Source: Nitrospirillum amazonense
GTDB taxonomy: Bacteria > Pseudomonadota > Alphaproteobacteria > Azospirillales > Azospirillaceae
NCBI RefSeq assembly: GCF_007828035.1
Contig: NZ_VITV01000009.1
Location: forward strand, 186,001 to 250,000
Length of the DNA stretch: 64,000 nucleotides
Direction: 5' to 3'
The notes under the pieces are model-generated. The model saw only the letters and a list, made by a program, of their open reading frames with translations, was not told the origin of the DNA and did not search any database. Positions within the stretch are counted from its first letter, which is position 1; every line of letters starts with the position of its first letter. Shown here in pieces: positions 51,817 through 61,264 of the stretch. The translations under genes and the position numbers were made by a program.

Positions 51817-53040
51817 TCAATCCAGCGTTTCCAGATACGCGGCTTCGCCGCGACTGTCATAGAAGCCGACACCGCCACGGGCGTAGTAGTGGCTGACGAT
51901 GCTGCGTCGGGTGATTTCGGAATTCACCCGGATACCCCCGCCATGGATCAGGTTCTCGTGCCAAACCAGGATTTGGCCGGCCTTGGGCCGATAAACCAGG
52001 CGCTCGAACCCGCCAGCATTAAGCAGGCGGTTGATCTCGTCCCCAAACACCACATAGCTGGAATAGTCGGAAGTGACCTTGGCCAAACCCAGCGGTTCCG
52101 CCAGCAGGCGCGGCGTCCGATGGCTGCCGGGGTAAACGAAAAGCTCACCGGATTCCGGTCGCACATCCTCCAACGCCACCCACACACCGCACATATAACC
52201 AGCGGGGTAAGGGGTCAGGTGGATTGTGTCCTGGTGTGCATCTTGCTGGCTGCCATTCACGTACAGCAACGTCTGGCAGGCGCAGGCATCATCTCGGAAC
52301 CACCGCTTCAGGAAATCCAGCACCGGCGGGAACAGCCAAATTTTTCGGCCTTCGGGCAAGCGGTGGGCATCGTGGATGCGCTCACTGGAACCAGGGCGAT
52401 GCAGTAGGCGTCCACTGAGCAGCGCCGCTTCCACCGCGTTGTTGAACGCTGTGACTGTTTCGATGGGCACCGCTTCATGAAGAACGGTAAAGCCCCAGCG
52501 GATCAAGTGCTGAATCGCCGCCTCGGCGTCTGCCGCCGGTTCCACGCTCAGTGGCACATCGGCCGCCGCCGCGATCGCGTCCGGCTGATTGAACCAAGCA
52601 ACCGACTGCCCGTGGCTGAAAGGATACATGGCGCTGTCGACATGCCCGGCAATCAGAACAGGCGAACCATGCGCCAACAGATCGGCCCGCACACTGTCCG
52701 CGAGGGTGCCTTGATTGCTGATCAGCAGTTCGAGGCCCGGCATCTCCGCAAAAGGCCCGGTCGCGATGCCAGTGGTGACACGGAGGTTAACCACGCCATT
52801 CGGCACGAGGTGGCTGTTGGCGAGAACAGCCAGTTCCCAAGCGGCTTCGCCAACCTTGGTAGCGATGTCGCTGGCGGCGAAACGCTGCGTGACGCCGCCA
52901 AAGTTCAGTTCCACCCAGATGCCGTCAATGGGCTCGGAGCAATGAAGGGTCGACGCCAGACGCAGCAAACCATAAACGGGCGTGGCCGGCGGCCGGTTAG
53001 TAACAACCCAAGGGGAGATCGAATGTGGAACGGGGGACAT
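51817..53040 (-). CDS. Phytanoyl-CoA-dioxygenase-like protein with unknown N-terminal domain
   Basis: A 407-residue protein. The C-terminal half (about 175-400) looks like a PhyH-type non-haem Fe(II)/2-oxoglutarate oxygenase: H-x-D in DAHQDTIH (His269, Asp271), distal His366 in LIHGGG and Arg378/379 in ITRRSI for 2-oxoglutarate. Residues about 20-165 form a separate domain without recognised relatives (VELNFGG, PGLELLISNQG). Base composition is clearly less GC-rich than the neighbours on either side, and codon choice is more relaxed, suggesting transfer. The ATG at 53040 has GGAAGG six nt upstream, better than the ATG at 53070. Substrate unknown; hydroxylation of a small molecule or glycan-linked residue is possible. 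Confidence 0.75.
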   Translation of the reverse strand: MSPVPHSISPWVVTNRPPATPVYGLLRLASTLHCSEPIDGIWVELNFGGVTQRFAASDIATKVGEAAWELAVLANSHLVPNGVVNLRVTTGIATGPFAEMPGLELLISNQGTLADSVRADLLAHGSPVLIAGHVDSAMYPFSHGQSVAWFNQPDAIAAAADVPLSVEPAADAEAAIQHLIRWGFTVLHEAVPIETVTAFNNAVEAALLSGRLLHRPGSSERIHDAHRLPEGRKIWLFPPVLDFLKRWFRDDACACQTLLYVNGSQQDAHQDTIHLTPYPAGYMCGVWVALEDVRPESGELFVYPGSHRTPRLLAEPLGLAKVTSDYSSYVVFGDEINRLLNAGGFERLVYRPKAGQILVWHENLIHGGGIRVNSEITRRSIVSHYYARGGVGFYDSRGEAAYLETLD

Positions 53041-53113
53041 GTATGCCTTCCGATTACAAGACATAGGCAATTAGGCTAATGCTTCCCCTTTGTCGAAGAA
53101 AATAGCAACACTT

Positions 53114-53878
53114 TCAACCGAAAAGGAGAGCTCTTGAAATGCCCTCCGCCGTCTGTTGCAGCGCGGATAAGAACTGACCTTCCAGTTGCGCCTCCGTCAC
53201 GCGGGAGGCGTGGGTGCTGACGTTCATGGCGGCGATGATCATCCCGCCCCGGCCGCGGATGGGTACGGCGATGGAGCGCAAGCCCTCCTCCAGCTCCTGG
53301 TTCACCAGGGCCCAGCCCTGGCCGCCGGCCTGGCGCACGGCGGCCTTGACCGCGTCCGCCTTGATATCCGGCGTGGCGGCCAGGATGGCGTCCAGATCGG
53401 CATCGGGCAGGGCCGACAGCAGCACCCGGCCCATGGAGGTGCGGGCGGCCGGCAGGCGGGTGCCGATGCTGATCTCGATGGACATGATGCGCTTCATGGG
53501 CACGCGCACGACGTAGACGATGTCCGTGCCGTCCAGCACGGAGATGGAGCAGGATTCCTGCACCCGGCCCACCAGTTCCTGCATGAAGGGCTGGGCGACA
53601 CCCGTCAGGGTCAGGGATGACAGATAGGCCAGGCCCAGGTTCAACACCTTGGGCCGCAGGCTGAACAGCTTGCCATCGAAGGCGACGTAGCCCAGCGCGC
53701 ACAGGGTGTGCAGCAGGCGCCGCGCGGTGGCGCGCGTCACGTCGGCGCGCTTGGCCACCTGCGACAGGGTCATGGGCGTGTGGGTGGCGCCGAACGCCTC
53801 GATCACCGCCAAGCCGCGTGCCAGCGCCCGCACGAACTCCCCACCCTCGGCACCCGCCTCACCGTCCGCGTCACTCAT
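53114..53878 (-). CDS. pcaR: IclR-family regulator of the PcaR/PobR type
   Basis: A 254-residue regulator. The N-terminal winged helix-turn-helix (about 13-75) reads FVRALARGLAVIEAFG, then MTLSQVAKRADVTRATARRLLHTL, the start typical of PcaR/PobR/CatR-type IclR proteins, followed by the effector domain with IVYVVRVP, GTRLPAARTSMGRVLL and GLRSIAVPIRGRGG...NVSTHASR. It is divergent from pcaF-pcaI-pcaJ and most likely activates that operon in response to 3-oxoadipate. The symbol rests on context as well as sequence; PobR or CatR-like specificity cannot be excluded. Confidence 0.85.
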   Translation of the reverse strand: MSDADGEAGAEGGEFVRALARGLAVIEAFGATHTPMTLSQVAKRADVTRATARRLLHTLCALGYVAFDGKLFSLRPKVLNLGLAYLSSLTLTGVAQPFMQELVGRVQESCSISVLDGTDIVYVVRVPMKRIMSIEISIGTRLPAARTSMGRVLLSALPDADLDAILAATPDIKADAVKAAVRQAGGQGWALVNQELEEGLRSIAVPIRGRGGMIIAAMNVSTHASRVTEAQLEGQFLSALQQTAEGISRALLFG

Positions 53879-53950
53879 GCGCCGTCCTCACCCATGCAGA
53901 AATTTGCGCCCGCAGCCGTTGACAGGCCGGGGCGGGAGGTTCACTCTAAT

Positions 53951-53984
53951 GTTCATTATACGGACATTTGTACGCTAGACGAAC
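53951..53984. promoter_or_regulatory. Probable IclR/PcaR operator in the pca divergent promoter
   Basis: In the 254-bp gap between the regulator and pcaF, a locally AT-rich stretch has GTTCATTATACGGAC at 53951-53965 and TACGCTAGACGAAC at 53971-53984, giving an outer GTTC...GAAC inverted pair. PcaR-type sites in other bacteria start with GTTC and contain similar 10-bp-spaced repeats. Binding is inferred. The rest of the gap shows no other recognisable element. Confidence 0.5.
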
Positions 53985-54132
53985 AAAAAGATGCGGCCGA
54001 CCAAAAAATATCGGCCACGACTTTCCGGGGAGGGGACGGCCGATCAGGCCCTGCGCGATCGCCCACAGGGTGACCGCCGTCCGGGCGCCAGCCAGGCCCC
54101 TTCCTTCGCGACGACGAAGGAGTGCGTATTTC

Positions 54133-55338
54133 ATGACCGAAGTCTTCATCTGTGACGCGATCCGGACCCCCATCGGGCGCTATGGCGGCGCCCTGTCGTC
54201 GGTGCGTGCCGACGATCTGGCGGCGGTACCGTTGAAGGCCCTGATGGCGCGCAACGCCAGGGTGGATTGGGATGCGGTGGGCGATGTCGTCTTCGGCTGC
54301 GCCAACCAGGCGGGGGAGGACAACCGCAACGTGGCCCGCATGGCGGCGCTGCTGGCAGGCCTGCCGGTCGGCCTGGGCGGCACCACCGTCAACCGCCTGT
54401 GCGGATCGGGCATGGACGCTGTGGCCATGGCCGCCCGCGTGGTGGCCCTGGGTGAGGCGGACCTGATGATCGCCGGCGGGGTGGAAAGCATGTCCCGCGC
54501 GCCCTTCGTCATGGGCAAGGCGGAAGACGCCTTTTCCCGCAAGGCCGAGATCTTCGACACCACCATCGGCTGGCGCTTCGTCAACAAGGCGATGAAGGCG
54601 GCCTATGGTGTCGACAGCATGCCAGAGACGGGCGAGAACGTGGCCGAGGACTTTGGCGTTTCCCGCGCCGACCAGGACGCCTTCGCCATCGCCAGCCAGC
54701 GCAAGGCCGCCGCCGCCCAGGCGCGCGGCCGGTTTGAGCGGGAAATCGTCCCCGTCACCATCCCCCAGCGCAGGGGCGACCCCAAGGTGGTGTCGGTGGA
54801 TGAACACCCCCGCCCCGACACGACGCTGGAGGCGCTGGCCAAGCTGAAGGGCGTGGTGAAGCCTGAAGGGACGGTGACCGCCGGCAACGCATCCGGCGTG
54901 AACGACGGCGCCGCCGCCCTGCTGCTGGCCTCCGCCGAGGGCGTGCGCAAATACGGCCTGACGCCGCTGGCCCGCTTCGTCGGGGCCGCCACCGCCGGCG
55001 TGCCGCCGCGCGTCATGGGCATCGGCCCGGCGCCAGCGACACAGAAGCTGCTGGCCCGCCTGGGCCTGACCATCGGCGACATCGACGTGGTCGAACTGAA
55101 CGAGGCCTTCGCCAGCCAGGGCCTGGCCGTGCTGCGCCAGCTGGGTATCGCCGACGACGACGCACGGGTGAACCCCAACGGCGGCGCCATCGCGCTGGGC
55201 CATCCCCTGGGCATGTCCGGCGCCCGCCTGGTCGCCACCGCCGCCCACGAACTGGCCGGATCGGACGCCAGGCGCGCCATGTGCACCATGTGTATCGGCG
55301 TGGGCCAAGGCATCGCCAGCGTCATCGAACGGGTCTGA
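54133..55338 (+). CDS. pcaF: 3-oxoadipyl-CoA thiolase
   Basis: Cleaves 3-oxoadipyl-CoA with CoA to succinyl-CoA and acetyl-CoA, the last step of the beta-ketoadipate pathway. The 401-residue thiolase begins [21 protein letters not shown], the PcaF/PaaJ-type N-terminus, with catalytic Cys90 in NRLCGSGM, His in [14 protein letters not shown] near 356, and the second Cys in [10 protein letters not shown] near 386. The frame opens upstream, but the ATG at 54133 behind GAAGGAG begins the first strand. It is the first of three genes divergent from the IclR regulator. Phenylacetate-pathway PaaE-type thiolases are close, but the CoA-transferase genes next door favour PcaF. Confidence 0.92.
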   Translation: MTEVFICDAIRTPIGRYGGALSSVRADDLAAVPLKALMARNARVDWDAVGDVVFGCANQAGEDNRNVARMAALLAGLPVGLGGTTVNRLCGSGMDAVAMAARVVALGEADLMIAGGVESMSRAPFVMGKAEDAFSRKAEIFDTTIGWRFVNKAMKAAYGVDSMPETGENVAEDFGVSRADQDAFAIASQRKAAAAQARGRFEREIVPVTIPQRRGDPKVVSVDEHPRPDTTLEALAKLKGVVKPEGTVTAGNASGVNDGAAALLLASAEGVRKYGLTPLARFVGAATAGVPPRVMGIGPAPATQKLLARLGLTIGDIDVVELNEAFASQGLAVLRQLGIADDDARVNPNGGAIALGHPLGMSGARLVATAAHELAGSDARRAMCTMCIGVGQGIASVIERV

Positions 55339-55417
55339 TCACCCCCAGGCACTAAGCACACCGGAACGGAGCGACCAGGCCCCGACTGGGGCCACCGCGT
55401 TTGAGGAATAAGAACCG

Positions 55418-56104
55418 ATGTTATCCAAAGTTCGTACTTCAGCCCTGGAAGCCTTGGCCGACGTCCCCGATGGTGCCACGGTCATGGTGGGCGGTTTCGG
55501 CAACGCCGGCATGCCCATGGAATTGGTGGATGCCCTGATCGAGCAGGGATCCCGGGACCTGACCATCGTCAGCAACAATGCCGGCAACGGCACCACCGGC
55601 TTGGCGGCCCTGCTGGCGGCGGGGCGGGTGCGCAAGGTCATCTGCTCCTTCCCCCGCCAGACCGACAGCTTCATCTTCGACGAACTGTACCGCGCCGGCA
55701 AGGTGGAACTGGAACTGGTGCCCCAGGGCAACCTGGTGGAGCGCATCCGTGCCGCCGGCGCCGGCATCGGCGGCTTCTTCACCCCCACGGGCTACGGCAC
55801 GCCGCTGGCCGAGGGCAAGGAAAGCCGGGTGATCGACGGCCGTGGTTATATCCTGGAATACCCCATCCACGCCGACGTCGCCCTGATCAAGGGCCGCCTG
55901 GCCGACCGCTGGGGCAACATGGTATTCCGCAAAACCGCCCGCAACTTCGGCCCCATCATGGCCTCCGCCGCCAAAATCTCCGTGGCGCAGGTGGAGGAGA
56001 TCGTGGAGCTGGGTGCCCTGGATCCGGAGGCCATTGCCCTGCCGGGGATTTTCATCAGCCGTGTGGTGGCCGTGGGCACGCACGCCGCCCGCTCGGCCGC
56101 TTGA
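55418..56104 (+). CDS. pcaI: 3-oxoadipate CoA-transferase subunit A
   Basis: Alpha subunit, 228 residues, of the succinyl-CoA:3-oxoadipate CoA-transferase that feeds Pca[24 protein letters not shown] near 22-44, IVSNNAGNG near 50, [18 protein letters not shown] near 119-136, and the C-terminal [26 protein letters not shown] are the family blocks. It lies 79 bp after pcaF and 16 bp before the beta-subunit gene. Other 3-oxoacid CoA-transferases (acetoacetate) are the alternative, but context supports 3-oxoadipate. Confidence 0.92.
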   Translation: MLSKVRTSALEALADVPDGATVMVGGFGNAGMPMELVDALIEQGSRDLTIVSNNAGNGTTGLAALLAAGRVRKVICSFPRQTDSFIFDELYRAGKVELELVPQGNLVERIRAAGAGIGGFFTPTGYGTPLAEGKESRVIDGRGYILEYPIHADVALIKGRLADRWGNMVFRKTARNFGPIMASAAKISVAQVEEIVELGALDPEAIALPGIFISRVVAVGTHAARSAA

Positions 56105-56120
56105 GCCAGGAGTTAGAACC

Positions 56121-56780
<660 letters not shown>

Positions 56781-56916
56781 GCCACCGGGCGGTTGGTGCC
56801 GGGGGCTTGGCCCCATCCCGGGTGGTATGAGCGGGATAGGGAAGAAGCGTAAACCACATATGAACCACCGACCCCTTAAGCCATTGACCTAACCGGAAGA
56901 TTTGGCCTGGCGGCTT

Positions 56917-56943
56917 GTTCGTACCATTGTAGGTGGAACGAAC
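56917..56943. promoter_or_regulatory. 27-bp imperfect palindrome upstream of the diguanylate cyclase gene
   Basis: GTTCGTACC at 56917-56925 and GGAACGAAC at 56935-56943 are inverted repeats with one mismatch. It lies in the 235-bp gap between pcaJ and the cyclase, about 73 bp before the cyclase GTG. The GTTC...GAAC ends are the same as in the proposed PcaR site at 53951-53984. Confidence 0.45.
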
Positions 56944-57015
56944 CTCTCGTATCCTTCAGGGCATGCTTAGGCCCCGGCATCGGCTGGGGCCGTCCCGGGT
57001 GGGAAGGGTACGTCG

Positions 57016-58218
57016 GTGGACCTGGACATCCCCAGCCTGCTGGTCGTCAACACGCTGCTGCAGACCGTGGCGGCCCTGTGCCTGTTGATGGCGGCCCTGT
57101 CCCTGCCCCGCCAGGCGGGCCTGTCCTATTGGGCGGCATCCGGCTTCGCCCAGGCGGCCGGCCTGGCCCTGAACAGCCAGACGGGCTGGCTGGGTCTGCT
57201 ATCCAGCAATTTCCTGATCTTCACCGGCTATGGCCTGGCCTATGTCGGCGTGGTCCGTTTCCTGGGCCGGCCGGTGCATGAGACGTGGCCCGTGTTGGTG
57301 GCGGGCGCGCTGCTGGCGGCCGTGTTCCTGTGGTTCACCGTGGGCGCGCCGGAAAGCCGGGGCCGCATCCTGGTCAGCAGCCTGTTCTTCACCACCCTGT
57401 CGGCCGCCATCGCCTGGCACCTGGTGCGCCATGCGGAGCGGGATTTATGTCCCGCCGCGACCGTCACCGGCGCCCTGTACGCGGCGTGGGCGCTGCTGGC
57501 CTTGGCCCGGGCCGGCTGGGCCCTGGTGATCGACTGGGAGGGCACCATGCAGGAGCCGCACGCCATGAAGGTGGCGACCCGCCTGGTCATCATCTGCATC
57601 ACCACCACCGTCACCAACGGCTATCTGTGGATGATCAGCCGGCGCCTGGATTCCGAACTGATGCAGCAGGCCCGGCAGGACCCGCTGACCGGCGTGGCCA
57701 ATCGCCGGGTGCTGTGGGCGGCGGGCGAGATGGAGGTGTCGCGCGCCCTGCGTCACCATCGGGCGCTGTCGCTGCTGATGATCGACATCGACCATTTCAA
57801 GGCGGTGAACGATCGCTGGGGCCACGGCACCGGTGACGCCCTGCTGGTGGCCGTGGCGGACTGCCTGACGCGGGAGCTGCGGCGCAGCGACATCCTGGCC
57901 CGGGTGGGTGGGGAGGAATTCATGGCCCTGCTGCCCGAAACCGGCTTGGAAGACGCCTGGGCGGTGGCGGAACGGGTGCGCCAGCAGACGGCGACCATCT
58001 CCCTGGACCGGCCGCAGGGAGCGGTGCGCTGCACCGTCAGCATCGGTGTCGCCACGCTGGGGGCCGACGGCCATGTGTGGGAGGAGCTGGTAACGGCGGC
58101 CGACCAGGCGCTGTACCGCGCCAAGGACACCGGCCGCAACCGCACCGAAACGCTGAGCATCGGGCCCGGTGGGCTGGAGACGCCCCTACCCCTGGCCCAA
58201 TCGGGCTGGACCGCCTGA
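57016..58218 (+). CDS. Membrane diguanylate cyclase (GGDEF protein)
   Basis: Makes cyclic di-GMP from two GTP. The 400-residue protein has six or seven hydrophobic helices in residues 5-210, resembling a 7-TM sensor, then the GGDEF domain (about 218-380) starting QDPLTGVANRR. The active-site motif is GGEEF at 298-302, with Asp in DIDHFKAVND near 256, and the inhibitory I-site RRSD at 289-292, five residues before GGEEF, so product feedback is likely. Starts at a GTG with GGGAAGGG upstream. Separate from the pca operon by 235 bp with an inverted repeat. Confidence 0.9.
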   Translation: MDLDIPSLLVVNTLLQTVAALCLLMAALSLPRQAGLSYWAASGFAQAAGLALNSQTGWLGLLSSNFLIFTGYGLAYVGVVRFLGRPVHETWPVLVAGALLAAVFLWFTVGAPESRGRILVSSLFFTTLSAAIAWHLVRHAERDLCPAATVTGALYAAWALLALARAGWALVIDWEGTMQEPHAMKVATRLVIICITTTVTNGYLWMISRRLDSELMQQARQDPLTGVANRRVLWAAGEMEVSRALRHHRALSLLMIDIDHFKAVNDRWGHGTGDALLVAVADCLTRELRRSDILARVGGEEFMALLPETGLEDAWAVAERVRQQTATISLDRPQGAVRCTVSIGVATLGADGHVWEELVTAADQALYRAKDTGRNRTETLSIGPGGLETPLPLAQSGWTA

Positions 58219-58323
58219 CGTCCGCGCATGGGAGGTCGAGGCCGTTGCCACGGCCCCGGCGCCCACCGGTTCAGGCGTGATCGGGGCGGTTCACCACCCT
58301 CGATCCATACATCAGACTTTGCA

Positions 58324-59052
58324 TCAGGCCGTCACGTTCACCGACTGCCCCGCGCCCGTCCGCTGGGTGAAAGAGGACAGCAGGCTGGCCGCCGACGACA
58401 CGTCGCCGCTGTTGAGCGAGCTGCCGATCTGGCTGAGCAGGCTTTTCAGCGGCTTGCCGGTGTCGCTGGCGGTGTCGCTGGCAGTGCCGTCGGTCGATGA
58501 GGACGTGCCGTCGCTGTCCGTGCCGCTGTTGTCGTTGCGACTCAGCAGCTGGGTCAGGCTGCTGTAGGCGGACTGGGCGCTGGACAGATCGCCGGAGGAC
58601 AAGGCGTCCGACAGGCTGGAGAAGGCGGAACGCACGGCGGACGCCTGACCGTTGCCGCCGCCCTGGCCACCGCCAATCCCACTGGCATCCCCGCCCGGGG
58701 GCGCGCCCGGCGGCGGGCCATGGCGGTCACCCCCGTGGGACTTGATGTCGGCGAAGGCGCTCTGCGCGCCCGAGACGTCGCCGTTCTGCAGGGCCGTTCC
58801 CACCTTGTCCAAGGCGTCCTTCAGCGGGTTGCCGCCGCTGGAGGAGGACGCGGAATTGGCGGGCGCGTTGGCCTGCAAATCCTTGCTCAGGGTGTCATAG
58901 GCCGACTTGGCCGTATCCAGGTCACCGGAAGACAGCGCGTCGCTCAAGGCCTTGAAGTCGTCCTTGATGGTCGACTTCGCGGACTGAGCCGTGCCGCTGG
59001 TGCTCGTCGTATACGCAGCGGTGGTAGACGACGACACAGAAGAGATCGACAT
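58324..59052 (-). CDS. Ser/Gly/Ala-rich protein with four SGD helical repeats
   Basis: A 242-residue protein starting MSISSVSSSTTAAY. It holds four related units of about 30 residues: FKALSDALSSGDLDTAKSAY (near 35), LDKVGTALQNGDVSGAQSAF (near 85), FSSLSDALSSGDLSSAQSAY (near 145) and LSQIGSSLNSGDVSSAASLL (near 205), alternating as A-B-A-B and separated by disordered Gly/Pro/Ser/Asp stretches. No signal peptide, membrane helix or cysteine is seen. I have met such SGDL-repeat proteins in other alpha- and betaproteobacteria, always uncharacterised. The ATG at 59052 with GGAGAG upstream was chosen over 59133. Possibly exported by a leaderless route; that is speculation. Confidence 0.75.
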   Translation of the reverse strand: MSISSVSSSTTAAYTTSTSGTAQSAKSTIKDDFKALSDALSSGDLDTAKSAYDTLSKDLQANAPANSASSSSGGNPLKDALDKVGTALQNGDVSGAQSAFADIKSHGGDRHGPPPGAPPGGDASGIGGGQGGGNGQASAVRSAFSSLSDALSSGDLSSAQSAYSSLTQLLSRNDNSGTDSDGTSSSTDGTASDTASDTGKPLKSLLSQIGSSLNSGDVSSAASLLSSFTQRTGAGQSVNVTA

Positions 59053-59227
59053 GAACACTCTCCGTCGTCGGGGTCTGATTGGAAATATCGGGGGTCGGCC
59101 CCGTTGAGACCCCCCGACGCGCGTTGCACGCAAGGGGATCTGGAGTCCGTCGCATTTTTCTCGAAAAAAATGCGCCTGATTATCCGAAGATAGCCGTTTG
59201 ACTTATTAGGGTTAAATTAGCCACACG

Positions 59228-59260
59228 CGCTTGCAGTAATGCATCGCATCACTGCAAGCG
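59228..59260. repeat. 33-nt long inverted repeat
   Basis: CGCTTGCAGT (59228-59237) and ACTGCAAGCG (59251-59260) are perfectly complementary, and the loop contains ATGC-ATC-GCAT, so the whole is nearly one 15-bp stem with one mismatch and a 3-nt loop. It lies 24 bp after the stop of the small minus-strand gene at 59285 and could be its terminator or a protein site in the promoter of the SGD-repeat gene. There is no T run on the minus-strand side. Confidence 0.55.
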
Positions 59261-59284
59261 ATGATCCTTTCGGGAATTATTGGG

Positions 59285-59671
59285 TCAGGGCTTGCGCGGC
59301 GGCAGCATCTCCCGCCACAGGGGCAGGCGCCTTTCCAGGTCGGCGAAGGTGACCAGCGCTTCGGGACACTCGTTCCGGTTGGGCGCCTGAGTCTGCATGG
59401 TGACAGCCGTGTTGACCAGGAAATCGAACATCTCGCCCACCTTGCGGCGCTCGTCCGGGTTGGGCGCCGTCAGGTCCAGGAGTTCCCGCACCTGGTCGGA
59501 GGCATGGTCGGTGCGCGCCACCGTGACACCACAGGCCTTGGCCTGTCCGATGATAGGCCCAGCGGAGCGGGCATAATCCCACACGTCCGCCCGCGCGACA
59601 GCGGGCGGCAGCAGCAGGCCCAGCAGGGCGAAGACGACGCACGCGCGGATGTGGAGCACCCTTCTCAGCAT
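59285..59671 (-). CDS. Small secreted hypothetical protein
   Basis: A 128-residue protein with a signal peptide (MLRRVLHIRACVVFALLGLLLPPAVARA, cleavage near residue 28). The mature part of about 100 residues is helical, with two cysteines (Cys47 and Cys102) that could form a disulfide, and an acidic middle with FDFLVNTAVTMQTQ. I do not recognise a family. It sits between the aldehyde dehydrogenase gene (39 bp upstream on the same strand) and the SGD-repeat gene, and may be co-transcribed with the former. Confidence 0.7.
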   Translation of the reverse strand: MLRRVLHIRACVVFALLGLLLPPAVARADVWDYARSAGPIIGQAKACGVTVARTDHASDQVRELLDLTAPNPDERRKVGEMFDFLVNTAVTMQTQAPNRNECPEALVTFADLERRLPLWREMLPPRKP

Positions 59672-59710
59672 GCCCCGAAGATAGGATGCGGACGCCGCCG
59701 ACGCCAGCGC

Positions 59711-61126
59711 CTACCCCCCGATCAGCAGCTTGGTCAGCCAGCGGTGCAGGGGTTTCAGCGGCGGGCGGGCCAGGCGGTCCAGGCGGGGGCCCTTGCGGTC
59801 GAACACCGCCTTCAGGTGGCTGAAGGTGTCGAAGCCGTCGCGGCCGTGATAGCGGCCCATGCCGCTGGGACCGATGCCGCCGAAGGGCAGATCCTCAACC
59901 GCCACGTGGATCAGGGTGTCGTTGACCACCACGCCGCCGGCAGCGGTGGTCTTCAGCGCCCGGTCGATCAGGGCGCGATCGCGCCCGAACAGGTAGAAGG
60001 CCAGCGGCCGGGGCCGGTCCCGCACATAGTCCAGCGCCTGGCCGACATCGTCATAGGGCACGATAGGCAGGAGGGGCCCGAAGATCTCCTCCCGCTGCAG
60101 GGCAATATCCTCGGGCGGGTCCAGCACCACGGCGGGGCCGATGTCCAGGCCCGGCACAGGCGGGCCCAATTCACGCACCACGGCCCCCCGCCCCTTGGCC
60201 TCCGCCACCAGCGCCGCCATGCGGGCGCGGCCCGCCCCGCCGAAGACGGCGGACATAGCGCTGGCATCCCCTTCCGCCGGGAAATAGCCGGGCACGGCCC
60301 GGGCCAGTTCCGCCACGAAGTCCTGTATCCGGGACCGGGGCACCAGGGCGTAGTCGGGCGCCACGCACGTCTGGCCGGCGTTGGTGAACTTGCCATAGGC
60401 GATGTCGGTGGCGGCGGAGGTGAGGTCGGCATCGGGCAGCACCAGCGCCGGCGACTTGCCGCCCAGTTCCAGGGTGACGGGCGTCAGAGTCTCCGCCGCC
60501 GCCTTCATCACCAGGCGCCCCACCCGGGTGGATCCGGTGAACAGGATATGATCGAAGGGCAGCCGGCCGAAGTGGGCCCCCACCTCCGCCCCGCCGGAAA
60601 CGACGGTGGCCACGTCACCGGGCACCGCCTCGGCCACGATATCGGCGATCAGCGCCGTGGTGCGGGGCGTCAGCTCCGATGGCTTCAGCAGCACCCGGTT
60701 GCCGGCGGCCAGCGCCCCGGTCAGGGGCCCCAGCGCCAGGAACAAGGGGTAGTTCCAGGGGGCGATTATTCCGACCACGCCCACCGGCTGCGGCTGCACC
60801 CAGGCGCGGCCAGGGCCCAGGGCCAGGGGCACGGACCGGCGGCGGGGCCGCATCCAGCCCGCCAGGTGGCGGCGGGCATGGCGCAGGCCTTCCAGCGACA
60901 CGAAGATCTCGGCGAACAGCGTCTCATGAGCCAGCCGGCCGCCGAAATCGGCATCCACGGCCTGGACCAGGGCATCCTGGCGGCGGACCAGCGCTCGTTC
61001 CAACGCCCTTAGCTGGTCCCGCCGCCGCTCCGCCGGGGGGTAGGGATCCTGCCGCGCCGCCGCCCGCAGCCGGTCAAAGGCCCGGGTCACCGCCAACAGG
61101 TCGTCACCCCGTTGCTCCACCGCCAT
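59711..61126 (-). CDS. Aldehyde dehydrogenase, coniferyl-aldehyde-dehydrogenase-like
   Basis: NAD(P)-dependent enzyme of 471 residues oxidising aldehydes to acids. Catalytic Cys254 in NAGQTCVAPDY and Glu220 in LELGGKSP are present, with PWNYPLFLALGPL near 123 and FTGSTRVG near 196 for the cofactor. The APDY (rather than A-x-SR) after the Cys and the C-terminal PPLKPLHRWLTKLL membrane-like tail are typical of the class 3/coniferyl aldehyde subgroup, which also includes fatty aldehyde dehydrogenases. Two adjacent ATGs; GGAGG eight nt before 61126 favours that start. It follows a TonB receptor gene on the same strand, so a role in using a lignin-derived aldehyde is possible. Confidence 0.87.
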   Translation of the reverse strand: MAVEQRGDDLLAVTRAFDRLRAAARQDPYPPAERRRDQLRALERALVRRQDALVQAVDADFGGRLAHETLFAEIFVSLEGLRHARRHLAGWMRPRRRSVPLALGPGRAWVQPQPVGVVGIIAPWNYPLFLALGPLTGALAAGNRVLLKPSELTPRTTALIADIVAEAVPGDVATVVSGGAEVGAHFGRLPFDHILFTGSTRVGRLVMKAAAETLTPVTLELGGKSPALVLPDADLTSAATDIAYGKFTNAGQTCVAPDYALVPRSRIQDFVAELARAVPGYFPAEGDASAMSAVFGGAGRARMAALVAEAKGRGAVVRELGPPVPGLDIGPAVVLDPPEDIALQREEIFGPLLPIVPYDDVGQALDYVRDRPRPLAFYLFGRDRALIDRALKTTAAGGVVVNDTLIHVAVEDLPFGGIGPSGMGRYHGRDGFDTFSHLKAVFDRKGPRLDRLARPPLKPLHRWLTKLLIGG

Positions 61127-61264
61127 CATCCTTTCCTCCTCCACCCTTCCCACTTTCTTACAGGCCGGCGACCGCCGGCCCCCCGCAGATTTCCGGGGAG
61201 CGCAGCGGACTGGAAATAGAGGATAGCCAAAGGCCCGTACGGGCCTGCCGGCGCCTGAGGAACC

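Noticed and set aside
61163-61180. Stem GGCCGGC...GCCGGCC between TonB receptor and aldehyde dehydrogenase genes as a terminator.
   Set aside because: Only seven pairs and no T run on the minus strand; short GC palindromes of this kind are expected by chance at this composition.
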